Shown: positions 35,363 to 44,746, counted from the first letter of the stretch. The stretch is 64,000 nucleotides of DNA from Planctomycetota bacterium (GCA_024278955.1 JAJRSE010000002.1:1-64000); one strand, 5' to 3'. A program made the numbers and translations. Notes: generated by a model from the sequence alone, not told the origin.

Positions 35363-35427
35363 CTCGTTTCCTCCTGATGGGATTGGGCTTGAATCAGCAA
35401 AGTCGGTCTAGTCGGAATAAGGTGTCT

Positions 35428-35457
35428 AGTATCGGCGACACGGTGATGGCAAGTCAA
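35428..35457 (-). promoter_or_regulatory. Candidate promoter of the infC operon
   Basis: On the minus strand TTGACT (35452-35457) and GATACT (35428-35433) are separated by 18 bases. They lie in the thrS-infC gap and would give a leader of about 60 bases before the ATC start. Consensus match is moderate. Confidence 0.4.
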
Positions 35458-35508
35458 CCTCGACGGCGTAAATAGACCCGCTGGCGGAAAAAAATGTGTC
35501 CTTGCGAG

Positions 35509-37533
35509 CTATTTGGCCACTTGGCGTACGGTTCGGTCCTGAATCTCTTGCCGAATCTTGGCGATTGCCTCTTTCACGGGCATCGCGCCGAGGTCGCCTT
35601 CGATTCGATCTCGCACGGTAACCGTCCCATTTTCAGCGTCTTTTTCGCCGACGACGAACATGTAGGGGATCAAACTCAGTTGGGCCTCGCGGATTTTCGC
35701 CCCGAGCTTTTGGCCCCGGTAGTCGCCTGTGACTCGGAATTCGGCTTCGGCCAAGCTAGCTTCGACTTTGCGGCCATAGGCCTCCGATTTGTCGCTGACG
35801 GTAAGCAGCCGCACCTGTTCGGGTGCTAGCCAAAGAGGAAATGCCCCGGCAAAATGCTCGATCAGCACCCCGACAAACCGCTCCATCGAGCCAAAGGGGG
35901 CCCGATGGACCATCACAGGGCGGTGCTGTTTGTTGTCTGCCCCGGTGTATTCGAGATCGAATCGCTCGGGCAACTGGTAATCGACCTGGACGGTTCCAAG
36001 CTGCCACTGGCGTCCGATAACGTCGCGGACGACAAAATCGATTTTCGGACCATAAAACGCGGCTTCGCCTTTTTCAAGGGTGAACTCGACGCCCATCCCT
36101 TCGGCAGCCTGCTGGCAGGCGGCCTCGGCACGGTCCCATTGGTCGGGATCGCCGACGTACTTGTCGCCGTCGGGGTCTCGCAGCCCGACCCGTACCCGGT
36201 AGTTTTCCATGCCAAGCGTGCCGAGCACGATTTTCACAAGGTCGAGGCAACCGACGATTTCGTCGGCCAGCTGGTCTTCGGTAACGAACAGGTGAGCATC
36301 GTCTTGCGTGAAACCTCGGACGCGGGTCATGCCGCCCAGTTCGCCCGATTGTTCCCAACGGTAAACCGTGCCGAATTCGGCCAGCCGAACGGGGAGATCG
36401 CGGTAGCTATGTTTATCGCTTGCATAAATGCGAATATGATGCGGACAGTTCATCGGCTTGAGCAGATAGCCATCGACCTCGCCATCGCGGATCATGTTGG
36501 CCAAGTCGCTGCAGCTGCAACCTTCGTCTGCCAGTTTTTTCATCTGGTCGCGATCGACGAGCGGCGGGAACTGCGAATCTTGATAGTAGGGGAAGTGCCC
36601 GCTGGTTCGGTAAAGCCCCAGTTTGCCGATATGCGGCGTAAAAACCTGGCTGTAGCCTTGGCGTTTGAGGTGCGACATGATGAAGTTTTGCAGTTCTTGC
36701 CTGACGACTGCTCCGCGAGGCTTCCATAGCACGAGGCCTGAGCCAACTTGATCGTCGATCTCGAAGAGCCCTAGTTTCTTGCCGAGTACGCGATGGTCGC
36801 GATGCTTCGACTCTTCTAACTGATTGAGGTGGGTCTCGAGCTCTTTTTTGTCGAAAAAGGCGGTGGCATAAAGCCGTTGGAGCTGTTTGTTCGAGGAATC
36901 GCCTTTCCAGTAGGCACCGGCCACGCTGAGCAGTTTGAATGCTTTGCCGATATGGCTGGTGCTGGGAATATGACGACCTCGGCAAAGGTCCATGAACTCG
37001 CCTTGCCGGTAGAACGAGAGCGATTCTTGGTCGGCCAAGCCTGTTTCGATATGCTCAACTTTGAAATCTTGCCCTAGCTCGCGGCAGATCGTGAGCGATT
37101 CTTCACGCGGTAAGTCGAGACGCTCGAAGCGGTCGCCGGCTTTGACGATCTTGCGCATTTCGGCTTCGATTTTCGGGAAGTCGTCTTCGGAAATCGGATG
37201 CTCTAATTCAAAATCGTAGTAGAAGCCGGTCTCGGTGCAGGGGCCGAATGCTAGCTGGACGCCGTCGTAGAGTCGCATGACTGCCTGGGCCATCACGTGG
37301 GCGCAGGAGTGCCGGAGCATGTCGAGCGATTCGGAGTCTCGCTTGGTGAGTAGTCGGAGTTTGATTTCGCCTACCGAGGGGAGCTGCTCGTGGAGGTCGA
37401 CCAGTTGGCTGTCGACTTCGGCCGCGATGGCTGCTCGGGCGAGGCCTGGGCCAATCTCAGCAGCGACGTCGTAGGCCGTGACCGAAGATTCGTATTCTCG
37501 TTGGCTTCCGTCGGGAAGGGTTACCGTTAGCAT
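35509..37533 (-). CDS. thrS: Threonyl-tRNA synthetase
   Basis: Charges tRNA-Thr. The 674-residue product has the full domain order: an N-terminal TGS domain (1-65, [21 protein letters not shown]), the editing domain with [14 protein letters not shown] carrying the HxxxH motif and GFYYDF, the class II core ([12 protein letters not shown], motif 2 [39 protein letters not shown]) and the anticodon-binding domain (about 575-674). The ATG at 37531-37533 is at the start of the TGS domain; 25 further upstream codons are in frame but not conserved. It is the first gene of the thrS-infC-rpmI-rplT-pheST set. Confidence 0.95.
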   Translation of the reverse strand: MLTVTLPDGSQREYESSVTAYDVAAEIGPGLARAAIAAEVDSQLVDLHEQLPSVGEIKLRLLTKRDSESLDMLRHSCAHVMAQAVMRLYDGVQLAFGPCTETGFYYDFELEHPISEDDFPKIEAEMRKIVKAGDRFERLDLPREESLTICRELGQDFKVEHIETGLADQESLSFYRQGEFMDLCRGRHIPSTSHIGKAFKLLSVAGAYWKGDSSNKQLQRLYATAFFDKKELETHLNQLEESKHRDHRVLGKKLGLFEIDDQVGSGLVLWKPRGAVVRQELQNFIMSHLKRQGYSQVFTPHIGKLGLYRTSGHFPYYQDSQFPPLVDRDQMKKLADEGCSCSDLANMIRDGEVDGYLLKPMNCPHHIRIYASDKHSYRDLPVRLAEFGTVYRWEQSGELGGMTRVRGFTQDDAHLFVTEDQLADEIVGCLDLVKIVLGTLGMENYRVRVGLRDPDGDKYVGDPDQWDRAEAACQQAAEGMGVEFTLEKGEAAFYGPKIDFVVRDVIGRQWQLGTVQVDYQLPERFDLEYTGADNKQHRPVMVHRAPFGSMERFVGVLIEHFAGAFPLWLAPEQVRLLTVSDKSEAYGRKVEASLAEAEFRVTGDYRGQKLGAKIREAQLSLIPYMFVVGEKDAENGTVTVRDRIEGDLGAMPVKEAIAKIRQEIQDRTVRQVAK

Positions 37534-37623
37534 GATTGCGATAGGTGCGTGAGTTGATGGTTGGGGGATCGAACCGAGAGTATAGACTTTTGGCTCTGGT
37601 TCGGCCAAGGCAAACCGGCGTGG

Positions 37624-37650
37624 AAGCCCAGGGAATGCAATCCCGGGCTT
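37624..37650. repeat. REP-like palindrome, copy 3 (one-base defect)
   Basis: AAGCCCAGGGA and TCCCGGGCTT enclose ATGCAA; the right arm lacks one T. It lies between thrS (upstream side) and the metallo-hydrolase gene. Confidence 0.6.
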
Positions 37651-37683
37651 TGGGATAATTCGAGAAGGAGAGGGCTTATTGGC

Positions 37684-38523
37684 TTACAGCCACAGTTTGA
37701 GTCGGCCATCGAGCATGGTGGGAAACGACTTTTTCACCATCCGCTCGACCGCGTTGGGGTGGTAGCGGGTGCTCAAATGTGAGGCAATGACGAGTTCGTT
37801 CTTGAATTGGTCGCGACGATCGACAAAATCGTCGAGGTGCATGTGCCCGAATTTGTGGATCTTTTCTTTGCGATGTTCGGGTGAAACGAACGTCATTTCG
37901 CAGATGAGCACCTTGGCTTCGTACATGGCAGGGCAATTGTCGAGACCTGCCGGGGCGGTGTCGCCAGCGTAGGCGACCAGCGGTGCGCGATGTTCGGCGC
38001 TGACCTCAGTGCCAGCAAGGCGAATGTCGCGGATTTGCTCGCCTGTGAAATCCTGGTACTCAGGCTTGAGCTTCTTGCGACGTTCCCAGACGACATAGCC
38101 TAGCGAGGGGACGCTGTGTTTGGTCGCCGAGACGGTGACGACCAACTCGCGCGAAAGCTCGATTTCGTCGCCCGGTTCGAGGGGTTTGAGTTCGCATGGC
38201 ATACGCCCCCGGTCGAGTCGGGTGAATTGTCGCATGATCTGGATGCAAGGGTCGATCATGACCTCAGGCATGTAGATCGTGGGCGGCTCCATTTTCATCA
38301 TCCGGCGGCGTGCCACATAGACCGGCAGGGCGGCGATGTGGTCGAGATGGCCATGCGAGACAAACCAGGTCTCGGTGCCCATGAACGACCAAGGCTGCCC
38401 GCCGAGATCGAAGCCAATTTTCAACTCGGGAATTCGCCAATAGCTCTGCACCGCGGCACGGGAGTAGCCTTCGATGGTGAGTCCCGCATGTTGCAAGGTT
38501 TGAACTGGAGCGTTTTCGATCAT
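37684..38523 (-). CDS. RNase Z-like metallo-beta-lactamase fold hydrolase
   Basis: A 279-residue cytoplasmic metal-dependent hydrolase. The zinc motif [12 protein letters not shown] has the HxHxDH ligands; further ligands are in YAGDTAP and in the C-terminal [12 protein letters not shown], which resembles the RNase Z HFSxRY motif. tRNA 3' processing or a related phosphodiesterase role is likely. The ATG at 38521-38523 is chosen; the upstream frame extends 55 codons but is Pro-rich and overlaps a repeat. The CPxM-like exosite arm of standard RNase Z is not obvious, so it may be a paralogue. Confidence 0.82.
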   Translation of the reverse strand: MIENAPVQTLQHAGLTIEGYSRAAVQSYWRIPELKIGFDLGGQPWSFMGTETWFVSHGHLDHIAALPVYVARRRMMKMEPPTIYMPEVMIDPCIQIMRQFTRLDRGRMPCELKPLEPGDEIELSRELVVTVSATKHSVPSLGYVVWERRKKLKPEYQDFTGEQIRDIRLAGTEVSAEHRAPLVAYAGDTAPAGLDNCPAMYEAKVLICEMTFVSPEHRKEKIHKFGHMHLDDFVDRRDQFKNELVIASHLSTRYHPNAVERMVKKSFPTMLDGRLKLWL

Positions 38524-38643
38524 CGTCGACGGATATTTGAGCGGGTACTTGGTGGAGGCAGGGGGTGCGGGAGCTTTTATGTTAGATGGAGGGAATGGTT
38601 TGGGAAAGGCAGTGAAGTGGGGAAATTGTAATGATGAAGCTCG

Positions 38644-38703
38644 AATGACGAAACCTCTGCGGGGCATTGCAGGGAATCCATTCGTCATTCAGGTTTCGTC
38701 ATT
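38644..38703. repeat. AATGACGAAACCT inverted/direct repeat at the SMUG stop codon
   Basis: AATGACGAAACCT (38644-38656) and AGGTTTCGTCATT (38691-38703) are perfect 13-bp inverted arms. The right side also contains the direct pair TTCGTCATT / TTTCGTCATT. The stop codon of the uracil-DNA glycosylase gene (38699-38701) lies in the right arm. Confidence 0.65.
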
Positions 38704-39424
38704 TCTTCCAGACTCCTGCGGCAACGAGCTGGGCGCTTGCTGCCGCGGCCCAGCCCCGGTTTGCTGCTGGGCTGGCTGGGCTGGGGTGGAGGATTCTCGT
38801 GATTTTGATCGCCGGATCGTCGACGACTCGCTGAAGGCATTTTTCGGCGAAGGCTCCGACGCCGACCACCCATTCGGGCTTGATTGCCTTAATAAGCGAG
38901 CGGAGATGCGCGTCGCAGGCTTGGGTGAGGGGCTCGCGTTCGAGGGCGGGCAGCTTGTCGGGCGTGTGGTTTTTTCCGCCGGCTTCCATAAAGACCAGCG
39001 GACAGTAGTTGGCAACGAAATGTTGCTCGAAGAAGTCGTCGGGCGTGTGGAACCGCTCGCGAAATAGCCCCCAAAGCCTTTCGCCCGAGACTTCGTTGCG
39101 AGCGCAGTCGAGACCTTCGATCGGTCGTTTAGGGTGCTCGTTTTTTGGGCGGTCGATTTTCGCGTCGATGCCGATCCAATCTCTCACGGCGCTGATTTGC
39201 CCAAAAGGTACGCCCGTTTGGGCCATGCCCCAGGGACCAGGGTTCATGCCGAGCAGCAGCACCCGGGTACCGTCGGGATTCATTCGCCGAACGTATTGTT
39301 CGTGGGCACGCCAGGCGTAGACCAGCGGATTGTAAACATGAGTTACCGGCGGGCCAAAGCGGAGAGCGTCGACTTCTTTGCGGAGCTTGCGGGCGGCGGT
39401 GAGGGTAGATTGGATTGCGGGCAT
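38699..39424 (-). CDS. Uracil-DNA glycosylase, SMUG type
   Basis: Removes uracil (and often 5-hydroxymethyluracil) from DNA in base excision repair. The 241-residue product has the SMUG family motif GMNPGPWGMAQTGVPFG in place of the UNG GQDPYH motif, then VGVGAFAEKCLQ and the DNA-intercalating loop motif HPSPASPAANRGW. The ATG at 39422-39424 is taken; the frame extends 23 residues upstream without conserved character. The stop codon lies in a repeat. Bacterial SMUG enzymes are less common than UNG and known in several planctomycetes. Confidence 0.9.
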   Translation of the reverse strand: MPAIQSTLTAARKLRKEVDALRFGPPVTHVYNPLVYAWRAHEQYVRRMNPDGTRVLLLGMNPGPWGMAQTGVPFGQISAVRDWIGIDAKIDRPKNEHPKRPIEGLDCARNEVSGERLWGLFRERFHTPDDFFEQHFVANYCPLVFMEAGGKNHTPDKLPALEREPLTQACDAHLRSLIKAIKPEWVVGVGAFAEKCLQRVVDDPAIKITRILHPSPASPAANRGWAAAASAQLVAAGVWKK

Positions 39425-39506
39425 GACTCGGAGTGACTCGGAGGAACAGCTCAAGCGATTTTTGAGCAAGTAACGAAAAATACGCTTTTTCAAACTTGCT
39501 CAGAAC

Positions 39507-39530
39507 GCCCAGGGATTGCAATCCCTGGGC
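39507..39530. repeat. REP-like palindrome, copy 4 (perfect 24 bp)
   Basis: GCCCAGGGATTG and CAATCCCTGGGC are adjacent arms of a perfect 24-base palindrome, 16 bases downstream of the start side of scpA's terminus. Other copies lie at 5955, 30848 and 37624. No T-run, so more likely a REP-like element than a terminator. Confidence 0.75.
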
Positions 39531-39546
39531 TTGTTGTCGACTTAAC

Positions 39547-40305
39547 TCATGCCGCTTCGTCGGCGAGTTTTAGCGGCTCGGCGGCAGTGAGTTTCTTTTT
39601 GGTGATCCAGATTTCGCTGAAGAGGTCTTCCTGCTCGACCTGGGCGTGGTGGTGGCGGATTAGTTCTAAGATGGCGAGAAAGATTCCCACCATTTGCGAT
39701 CGGATCATATTTTGCTCGAAGAGGCTGGTAAAAGCAATTCTCGGCTCGTCGGCCAACCGTTCTTGGATACGCTTCATGTAGACTTCGATCGGGGTGTCGT
39801 CGTAGCGAATGGCGGACGGTTTTGAGGCGGCGTTGTCGCGAATCACGCGAGAGAAGGCGCTAACCAAATCCCAGAGTTCGACATCTTGGATGGGCTGTTC
39901 GGTAGGGTCGACTCGATTGGTTGGCAGGTCGTTGACTTGCCGAGAGAATCGCTGCTGCCAGTCTCGGGCGCGGTCTTCGAGCATACTGGCAGCGTCTTTG
40001 TATTTTTTGTACTCCAAAAGACGCTGGACCATGTCGTGTCGCGGGTCTTCGATCTCCTGCTCCTCTTCGTCTTCGTGTCGCGGCAAAACCAATCGCGATT
40101 TGATCTCCATCAATCGAGTTGCCATTTCAAGAAAATCGCCGACGGCGTTGACGTCGATTTCTTCAAGGACGGTAATCAACTCGAGATACTGCTCGGTTAC
40201 GAGCGCGATCGGAATGTCGAGGATATCGAGTTCATGCCTGCGCACCAAATACCACAGCAGATCCAGAGGACCAGAAAACATGTCGAGCTTGACGCGAAAT
40301 CGCAT
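39547..40305 (-). CDS. scpA: Segregation and condensation protein A
   Basis: The kleisin subunit of the SMC-ScpAB complex that compacts and segregates chromosomes. The 252-residue product has the N-terminal SMC-contacting segment FRVKLDMFSGPLDLLWYLVR and ELDILDIPIALVTEQYLEL, the middle acidic stretch EDEEEQEIEDPRHD, and the C-terminal winged-helix region ending near FSEIWITKKKLTAAEPL. No scpB or smc is adjacent in this window. The start is the ATG at 40303-40305, divergent from the HIT gene. Confidence 0.9.
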   Translation of the reverse strand: MRFRVKLDMFSGPLDLLWYLVRRHELDILDIPIALVTEQYLELITVLEEIDVNAVGDFLEMATRLMEIKSRLVLPRHEDEEEQEIEDPRHDMVQRLLEYKKYKDAASMLEDRARDWQQRFSRQVNDLPTNRVDPTEQPIQDVELWDLVSAFSRVIRDNAASKPSAIRYDDTPIEVYMKRIQERLADEPRIAFTSLFEQNMIRSQMVGIFLAILELIRHHHAQVEQEDLFSEIWITKKKLTAAEPLKLADEAA

Positions 40306-40476
40306 AGAGGGTGCCGTCGGCCTGAAGGTGAGGCGTAAAAGGGGCGGGGATTATGGCGGTTACTGCCCAGCAGGGCCAGAGCAGCCTGCGCCGGCCTTGT
40401 TTGCAAGCGACGCGAGGCCTAGACTCCCAGCAGAAGGGACTTTTTAAGCTGGCACGCATCGAGAGGCGAATTCGAC

Positions 40477-41034
40477 GTGGACGAAACGCGAATCTGGGCA
40501 CCCTGGCGACTAGGGTACATTGCTGGCGACCAAGACGAAGCCGTACGGCTAGAACCCGAGGGCTGGCTCCCCGATGCGGAACCCACATGCTTCATGTGCC
40601 GGGCCGCTGCTAGCTACGAAAACTCGGAGGAGGCGCGGCGGCAGAATTTGGTCGTTGCCGTGGGCCGTCATACGCTGACGCTGCTCAACCGGTATCCGTA
40701 CACCAATGGCCATCTGCTCGTGATGCCGCTGCGTCATGTGGGCGAACTTTGCGAATTGACGGCCGAAGAACAGCTCGAATCGGTGCAGCAGTTGGGACAA
40801 TTGACAAAGCTGCTCGGCAAACTAATTTCGGCCGAGGGGTTTAATGTTGGCTTGAACCTCGGAAGGGTTGCCGGGGCAGGTGTGCCGGGACACTTGCATT
40901 GGCACTTGGTTCCCCGTTGGCAGGGAGACAATAATTTCATGCCCACCACGGCCGCCGCGCGGGTGATTCCCCAATCGCTTGAAGCGCTGTGGGAAGCAAT
41001 CACTGAAGTGGAAAGCGAGAATAGCGAAGCGTGA
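40477..41034 (+). CDS. HIT family nucleotide hydrolase/phosphorylase
   Basis: A 185-residue histidine-triad protein, related to diadenosine polyphosphate hydrolases/phosphorylases. It begins with the GTG at 40477 (GAGAGG upstream), reading DETRIWAPWRLGYI, typical of the Ap4A phosphorylase-like bacterial group. A CxxC-like pair is in EPTCFMCRAAA. LLNRYPYTNGHLLVMPLRHV precedes the catalytic triad GVPGHLHWHLVPRW (HxHxH). Its stop overlaps the dGTPase start by four bases (GTGA), which suggests translational coupling and a shared role in nucleotide housekeeping. Confidence 0.9.
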   Translation: MDETRIWAPWRLGYIAGDQDEAVRLEPEGWLPDAEPTCFMCRAAASYENSEEARRQNLVVAVGRHTLTLLNRYPYTNGHLLVMPLRHVGELCELTAEEQLESVQQLGQLTKLLGKLISAEGFNVGLNLGRVAGAGVPGHLHWHLVPRWQGDNNFMPTTAAARVIPQSLEALWEAITEVESENSEA

Positions 41035-42173
41035 AAGACCTTGTGAGCACCTATGAAACGAACAACGATCGCGAATCGCTTTTACTTGCCCCTTACGCGA
41101 TGCACAGCGTCGATTCGGAGGGGCGAGAATATCATGAAACGATGCACCCGTACCGTTCGCCCTATCAGCGAGACCGCGATCGGATTGTCCATAGCAGCGC
41201 GTATCGACGTTTGGCGCATAAGACACAAGTCTTCACCGGCGACAAAGGCGACTACCATCGTTCGCGATTGACCCATACGCTTGAAGTCGCATCGATCGCA
41301 CGAACGATTGGTCGTGTCCTGCGGCTCAACGAAGACTTGATCGAAGCTCTTGCACTGATGCGCGACATTGGACACCCGCCGTTCGGGCACTCGGGCGAAA
41401 ATGTGCTCGACAAATGCACAGCCGATTGCGGAGGGTTTAATCATAATCGCCATGCCGTGCGCATCGTGACAGAGCTAGAAGATCGTTACCCAGAATTTCC
41501 TGGGCTGAATCTCTCGAAAGAAATTCTGTCGGGGCAAAGCTCTCGATTCAACGCCAAGCAAGGAGGCTCGCCACGTCAGCCATTGCTTGAAGTTCAAGTT
41601 GTCGACGCGGCTGACAGCATTGCTTACGACGCTCACGACGCCGACGATGCATTGGAGCTAGGGCTTCTTGATCTCGACCAGTTGCTAACGATTCCGCTTT
41701 GGTGCGAGGCAGCCGACCGCGTGAAAAGACAGTACACTTCTCTCAACCCCGAACAACTGCGGCGTGGCGTCATCCGCCAACTGCTGGATATCTTGGTGAC
41801 GGATTTGGTCGACTCGACGAAAAAGAGCTTGGTTGCTACTCAAGTTCACTCCGCTATAGAAGTGGTGGCTCGAAGTGAACGAATCGTGAAGCCTACGGCA
41901 GAAATTTTTGAGCAACAGACCCAGCTAGAGAAATACCTGTTCAAACAAGTCTACCGCCATCCGACCGTGCTCGCCGAAAGGTCGTTGGCGGGTGAGGCGC
42001 TCCAAAAAATGTTTTTACGGTTTTCGCAGCACCCGGAGGAGTTGCCCAAAAAATCGCGAGAGCGGATAGATCGCGATGGCGTATCGCGCGTGGTCTGTGA
42101 TTTTCTGGCTGGAATGACCGACCGCTTCGCTCTTGAGGAAGCGGGGATCCTCCGCGGGAAAGAATCCAGCTAG
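41031..42173 (+). CDS. dGTPase-like HD-domain protein with altered HD motif
   Basis: A deoxynucleoside triphosphate triphosphohydrolase-like protein of 380 residues. Family motifs: SSAYRRLAHKTQVF, RLTHTLEVASIARTI (ligand His82), GHPPFGHSGE and VDAADSIAYDAHDADDAL (Asp195). The HD dyad normally seen as AHDLGHPPFGH reads MRDIGHPPFGH here: the metal-binding His is Arg111 (codon CGC at 41361-41363) while Asp112 remains. A single CAC to CGC change would explain it. The protein may therefore be inactive, use metals differently, or the base may be a sequencing error. GTG start at 41031, overlapping the HIT stop. Confidence 0.87.
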   Translation: MKDLVSTYETNNDRESLLLAPYAMHSVDSEGREYHETMHPYRSPYQRDRDRIVHSSAYRRLAHKTQVFTGDKGDYHRSRLTHTLEVASIARTIGRVLRLNEDLIEALALMRDIGHPPFGHSGENVLDKCTADCGGFNHNRHAVRIVTELEDRYPEFPGLNLSKEILSGQSSRFNAKQGGSPRQPLLEVQVVDAADSIAYDAHDADDALELGLLDLDQLLTIPLWCEAADRVKRQYTSLNPEQLRRGVIRQLLDILVTDLVDSTKKSLVATQVHSAIEVVARSERIVKPTAEIFEQQTQLEKYLFKQVYRHPTVLAERSLAGEALQKMFLRFSQHPEELPKKSRERIDRDGVSRVVCDFLAGMTDRFALEEAGILRGKESS

Positions 42174-42706
42174 CCGGTGTCGAATGAATTAGGAACGCCA
42201 CGAATGTGGATGGCTAGTCGGGGCGATTTCCCAGAACCCCTCTCAGCGGTGGGTTGGTAGAGGCAGAAGGAGAGGTCGCATTCCGTTTGGCCGAAGAGGT
42301 TCGAGTCGTCCTTGTCGGCAGCAACCGTGCGATTCGCTTCGTCAAAACAGCCTGCCAAACGCTCGGAATCAGCTGTTTTTCGTCGTTCAGCGTTAGCGGT
42401 TGGGCCTTTGAAGTGGCTCCGATCATCTCCTAAGGGTTGTTGGAACAGAGATAAAGTCACCCGGCCCCTAGATTAGAGCAAATTTTCTATCTATCTTTCG
42501 AGACGCCGCACGAAACCTGAAGCTCGGCAATGCCTTAATCCGATTGTATCGGTACTATCCTTTTGCTAGAATGCAGGGCTTCCTTTGCTAGGCCTTGATC
42601 CAGGGTATGCCGGCGTCGGCACCCAGGCTAGCAGCTACTCTAACCACCGGATTTAGGACAGCGACGGTCGCTGCTCCGAGATATCGGATAATGGTCCCCT
42701 AGTTTC
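42174..42706. other. Intergenic region, dGTPase gene to rpsA
   Basis: 533 bases with no supported gene. It holds a candidate rpsA promoter at 42544-42572. An open minus-strand frame (42170-42460) has no start signal, and its residues do not resemble a known protein. A long untranslated leader (about 130 bases) for rpsA would fit the autoregulation known for S1. Confidence 0.45.
42544..42572 (+). promoter_or_regulatory. Candidate promoter of rpsA
   Basis: TTGTAT (42544-42549) and TAGAAT (42567-42572) are 17 bases apart. The -10 match is 5 of 6, the -35 match is weak. It would give a leader of about 130 bases before rpsA. Confidence 0.4.
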
Positions 42707-44620
42707 ATGGTCAACCGTAACTTAGTTCGAGAATTTGACGTTTCTGAAGAAGATTTGAGTGATGCATTTGGCGAGATCGCCGAAGGCGATGCTAGCTGGC
42801 TAGAAAGCAAGTACGTCGACGTCAATCAAATAGTAGAAGGTAAAATCATTCGCATCGACAACGAGTTTGTCCTCATCGATGTCGGATACAAAAGTGAAGG
42901 AACTGTTGCTCTCAACGAGTGGGAAGATGAAGACGACCAACCTGAAGTGGGCCAAACGGTTCGCGTGCTTGTCGAAGACGTAGAAGACACGCAGGGCCAT
43001 CTCGACGATCGTGGCATGATCGTCCTAAGTAAGCGAAAAGCCGAGAAAATCGAAAAGTGGCTCAAGGTCATGGAGACCGTCCACGAAAACGATGTGGTCT
43101 CTGGCGAAGTCATTCGGAAAATCAAAGGCGGACTCTTGGTCGACATCGGAGTCAATGTCTTCTTGCCCGCCAGTCAGGTCGACATCCGTCGTCCTCACGA
43201 TATTGGCGAATACATTGGCAAAACGATCGAGTGCTTGGTCCTCAAAATCGACGAAGCTCGACGCAACATCGTCGTCAGCCGCCGCAGCTTGATCGAAGCT
43301 CAACGTGCTGAGAAAAAGGCCGAACTGCTCAAAACCCTCGAAGTCGGCCAATCCCGCATTGGCGTCGTCAAAAACATCGCCGACTTTGGCGCCTTTGTCG
43401 ACCTGGGCGGCATCGACGGCCTCCTGCACATCACCGATATGAGCTGGGGACGAATCAACCATCCTTCCGAGATGGTCAAAATCGACGACGAGCTCGATGT
43501 CATGATTCTGCACATCGACTACGAAAAAGAAAAAATCGCCCTCGGACTCAAGCAGAAGACTCCAAGTCCGTGGGAGAATGTCGATGCCAAGTTCCCAGTC
43601 AACACGACCGTGAAGGGTACGGTCGTCAACGTGATGAGCTACGGTGCGTTTGTCAAACTAGAAGATGGCATCGAAGGTTTGGTTCACATCAGCGAAATGT
43701 CGTGGACCAAGCGTATCAGCCATCCTAGCGAAATCGTCTCGATCGACGACGTTATCGAGGTTGTGGTTCTGCGAATCGATGTGCAGAAGCAGGAAATTTC
43801 GCTCGGTATGAAGCAAACCCAATCGAACCCTTGGGAAAAGGTTGCCGAGAAGTACCCCACCGATTCGCTGGTTACCGGCAAGGTTCGGAATCTCACCAAT
43901 TACGGTGCCTTCATCGAAATCGAAGAAGGAATCGATGGCTTGCTCCACGTGAGCGACATGTCTTGGACTCGAAAAATCAGCCATCCCAACGAGGTGGTCG
44001 AGAAGGGCCAAGAGGTCAACTGCAAGGTTCTCTCGGTCGACCAACAGCGTCGCCGTATTGCCCTTGGGCTCAAGCAGCTTGACGAAGATCCCTGGGTATC
44101 CGACATCCCCAGCCGCTACCAACAAGGCCAATTGGTCAAAGGTGCGGTCACGAAGATCACCAACTTTGGTGTTTTTGTCGGTCTTGAAGACGGCCTCGAA
44201 GGCTTGCTCCACATTTCAGAGCTAGCCGACCACAAGGTCGAGAATCCTCAGGAAGTGGTCAACGTCGGTGACGAGATCGAAGTGAAAATTCTTCGCGTCG
44301 ATTCCGAAGAACGTAAAATCGGCTTATCCCGCAAACGTGTTGAGTGGGCCGAAGAAGACGAAGCCGCTGCAGAAGCAGCCGAAGCCGAAGCAGCCAACCG
44401 TAGCGATTCTACCGATCTCAAGGGTGGAATCGGAGGCGACTCTGGCCCGCTATTCAAGGCCGCAACTGCTGAACCGGTTGCTGAAGAATCGACTGAAACC
44501 GCCGAGGCACCAGCCGCTGTGGAAGAAACTCCTGCCGAGAAGCCTTCTGATCCTGTCTCAGAAGAAGCAGCCGAAGCAGACAAAGTTTCCGAAGAAACGG
44601 CAGAATCGCCCCAGGCGTAA
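42707..44620 (+). CDS. rpsA: 30S ribosomal protein S1
   Basis: Binds mRNA and supports translation initiation on structured or weak-SD messages. The 637-residue product has six S1 (OB-fold) domains at about residues 40-110, 128-193, 214-283, 300-369, 387-456 and 474-544; repeats 3-6 share GxVxxxxxFGAFVxLxxGIxGLxH-type signatures. The C-terminal 90 residues are acidic and Ala/Glu-rich. The ATG at 42707 has no obvious Shine-Dalgarno sequence, a known trait of rpsA messages. A strong terminator follows at 44707-44746. Codon use is strongly C-ending, as expected for a highly expressed gene. Confidence 0.95.
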   Translation: MVNRNLVREFDVSEEDLSDAFGEIAEGDASWLESKYVDVNQIVEGKIIRIDNEFVLIDVGYKSEGTVALNEWEDEDDQPEVGQTVRVLVEDVEDTQGHLDDRGMIVLSKRKAEKIEKWLKVMETVHENDVVSGEVIRKIKGGLLVDIGVNVFLPASQVDIRRPHDIGEYIGKTIECLVLKIDEARRNIVVSRRSLIEAQRAEKKAELLKTLEVGQSRIGVVKNIADFGAFVDLGGIDGLLHITDMSWGRINHPSEMVKIDDELDVMILHIDYEKEKIALGLKQKTPSPWENVDAKFPVNTTVKGTVVNVMSYGAFVKLEDGIEGLVHISEMSWTKRISHPSEIVSIDDVIEVVVLRIDVQKQEISLGMKQTQSNPWEKVAEKYPTDSLVTGKVRNLTNYGAFIEIEEGIDGLLHVSDMSWTRKISHPNEVVEKGQEVNCKVLSVDQQRRRIALGLKQLDEDPWVSDIPSRYQQGQLVKGAVTKITNFGVFVGLEDGLEGLLHISELADHKVENPQEVVNVGDEIEVKILRVDSEERKIGLSRKRVEWAEEDEAAAEAAEAEAANRSDSTDLKGGIGGDSGPLFKAATAEPVAEESTETAEAPAAVEETPAEKPSDPVSEEAAEADKVSEETAESPQA

Positions 44621-44706
44621 TCCTGCAACAGGGCCTTTGCCCTGCTTCACAAGCAATCGGCAAGTTGAGCCTTTTGCTCTAGGAATCGATGAGATCTCTA
44701 AGTTCA

Positions 44707-44746
44707 GAGGGTGTCGCGGGTCATGACCCGCGACACCCTCTTTTTT
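44707..44746 (+). terminator. Strong intrinsic terminator of rpsA
   Basis: GAGGGTGTCGCGGGTCA (44707-44723) and its exact complement (44724-44740) form a 17-bp perfect hairpin, followed by TTTTTT (44741-44746). It lies 87 bases after the rpsA stop. Confidence 0.88.

Noticed and set aside
42170..42460. Minus-strand open frame of 96 codons
   Set aside because: No start signal and no recognisable motifs; overlaps the dGTPase stop.
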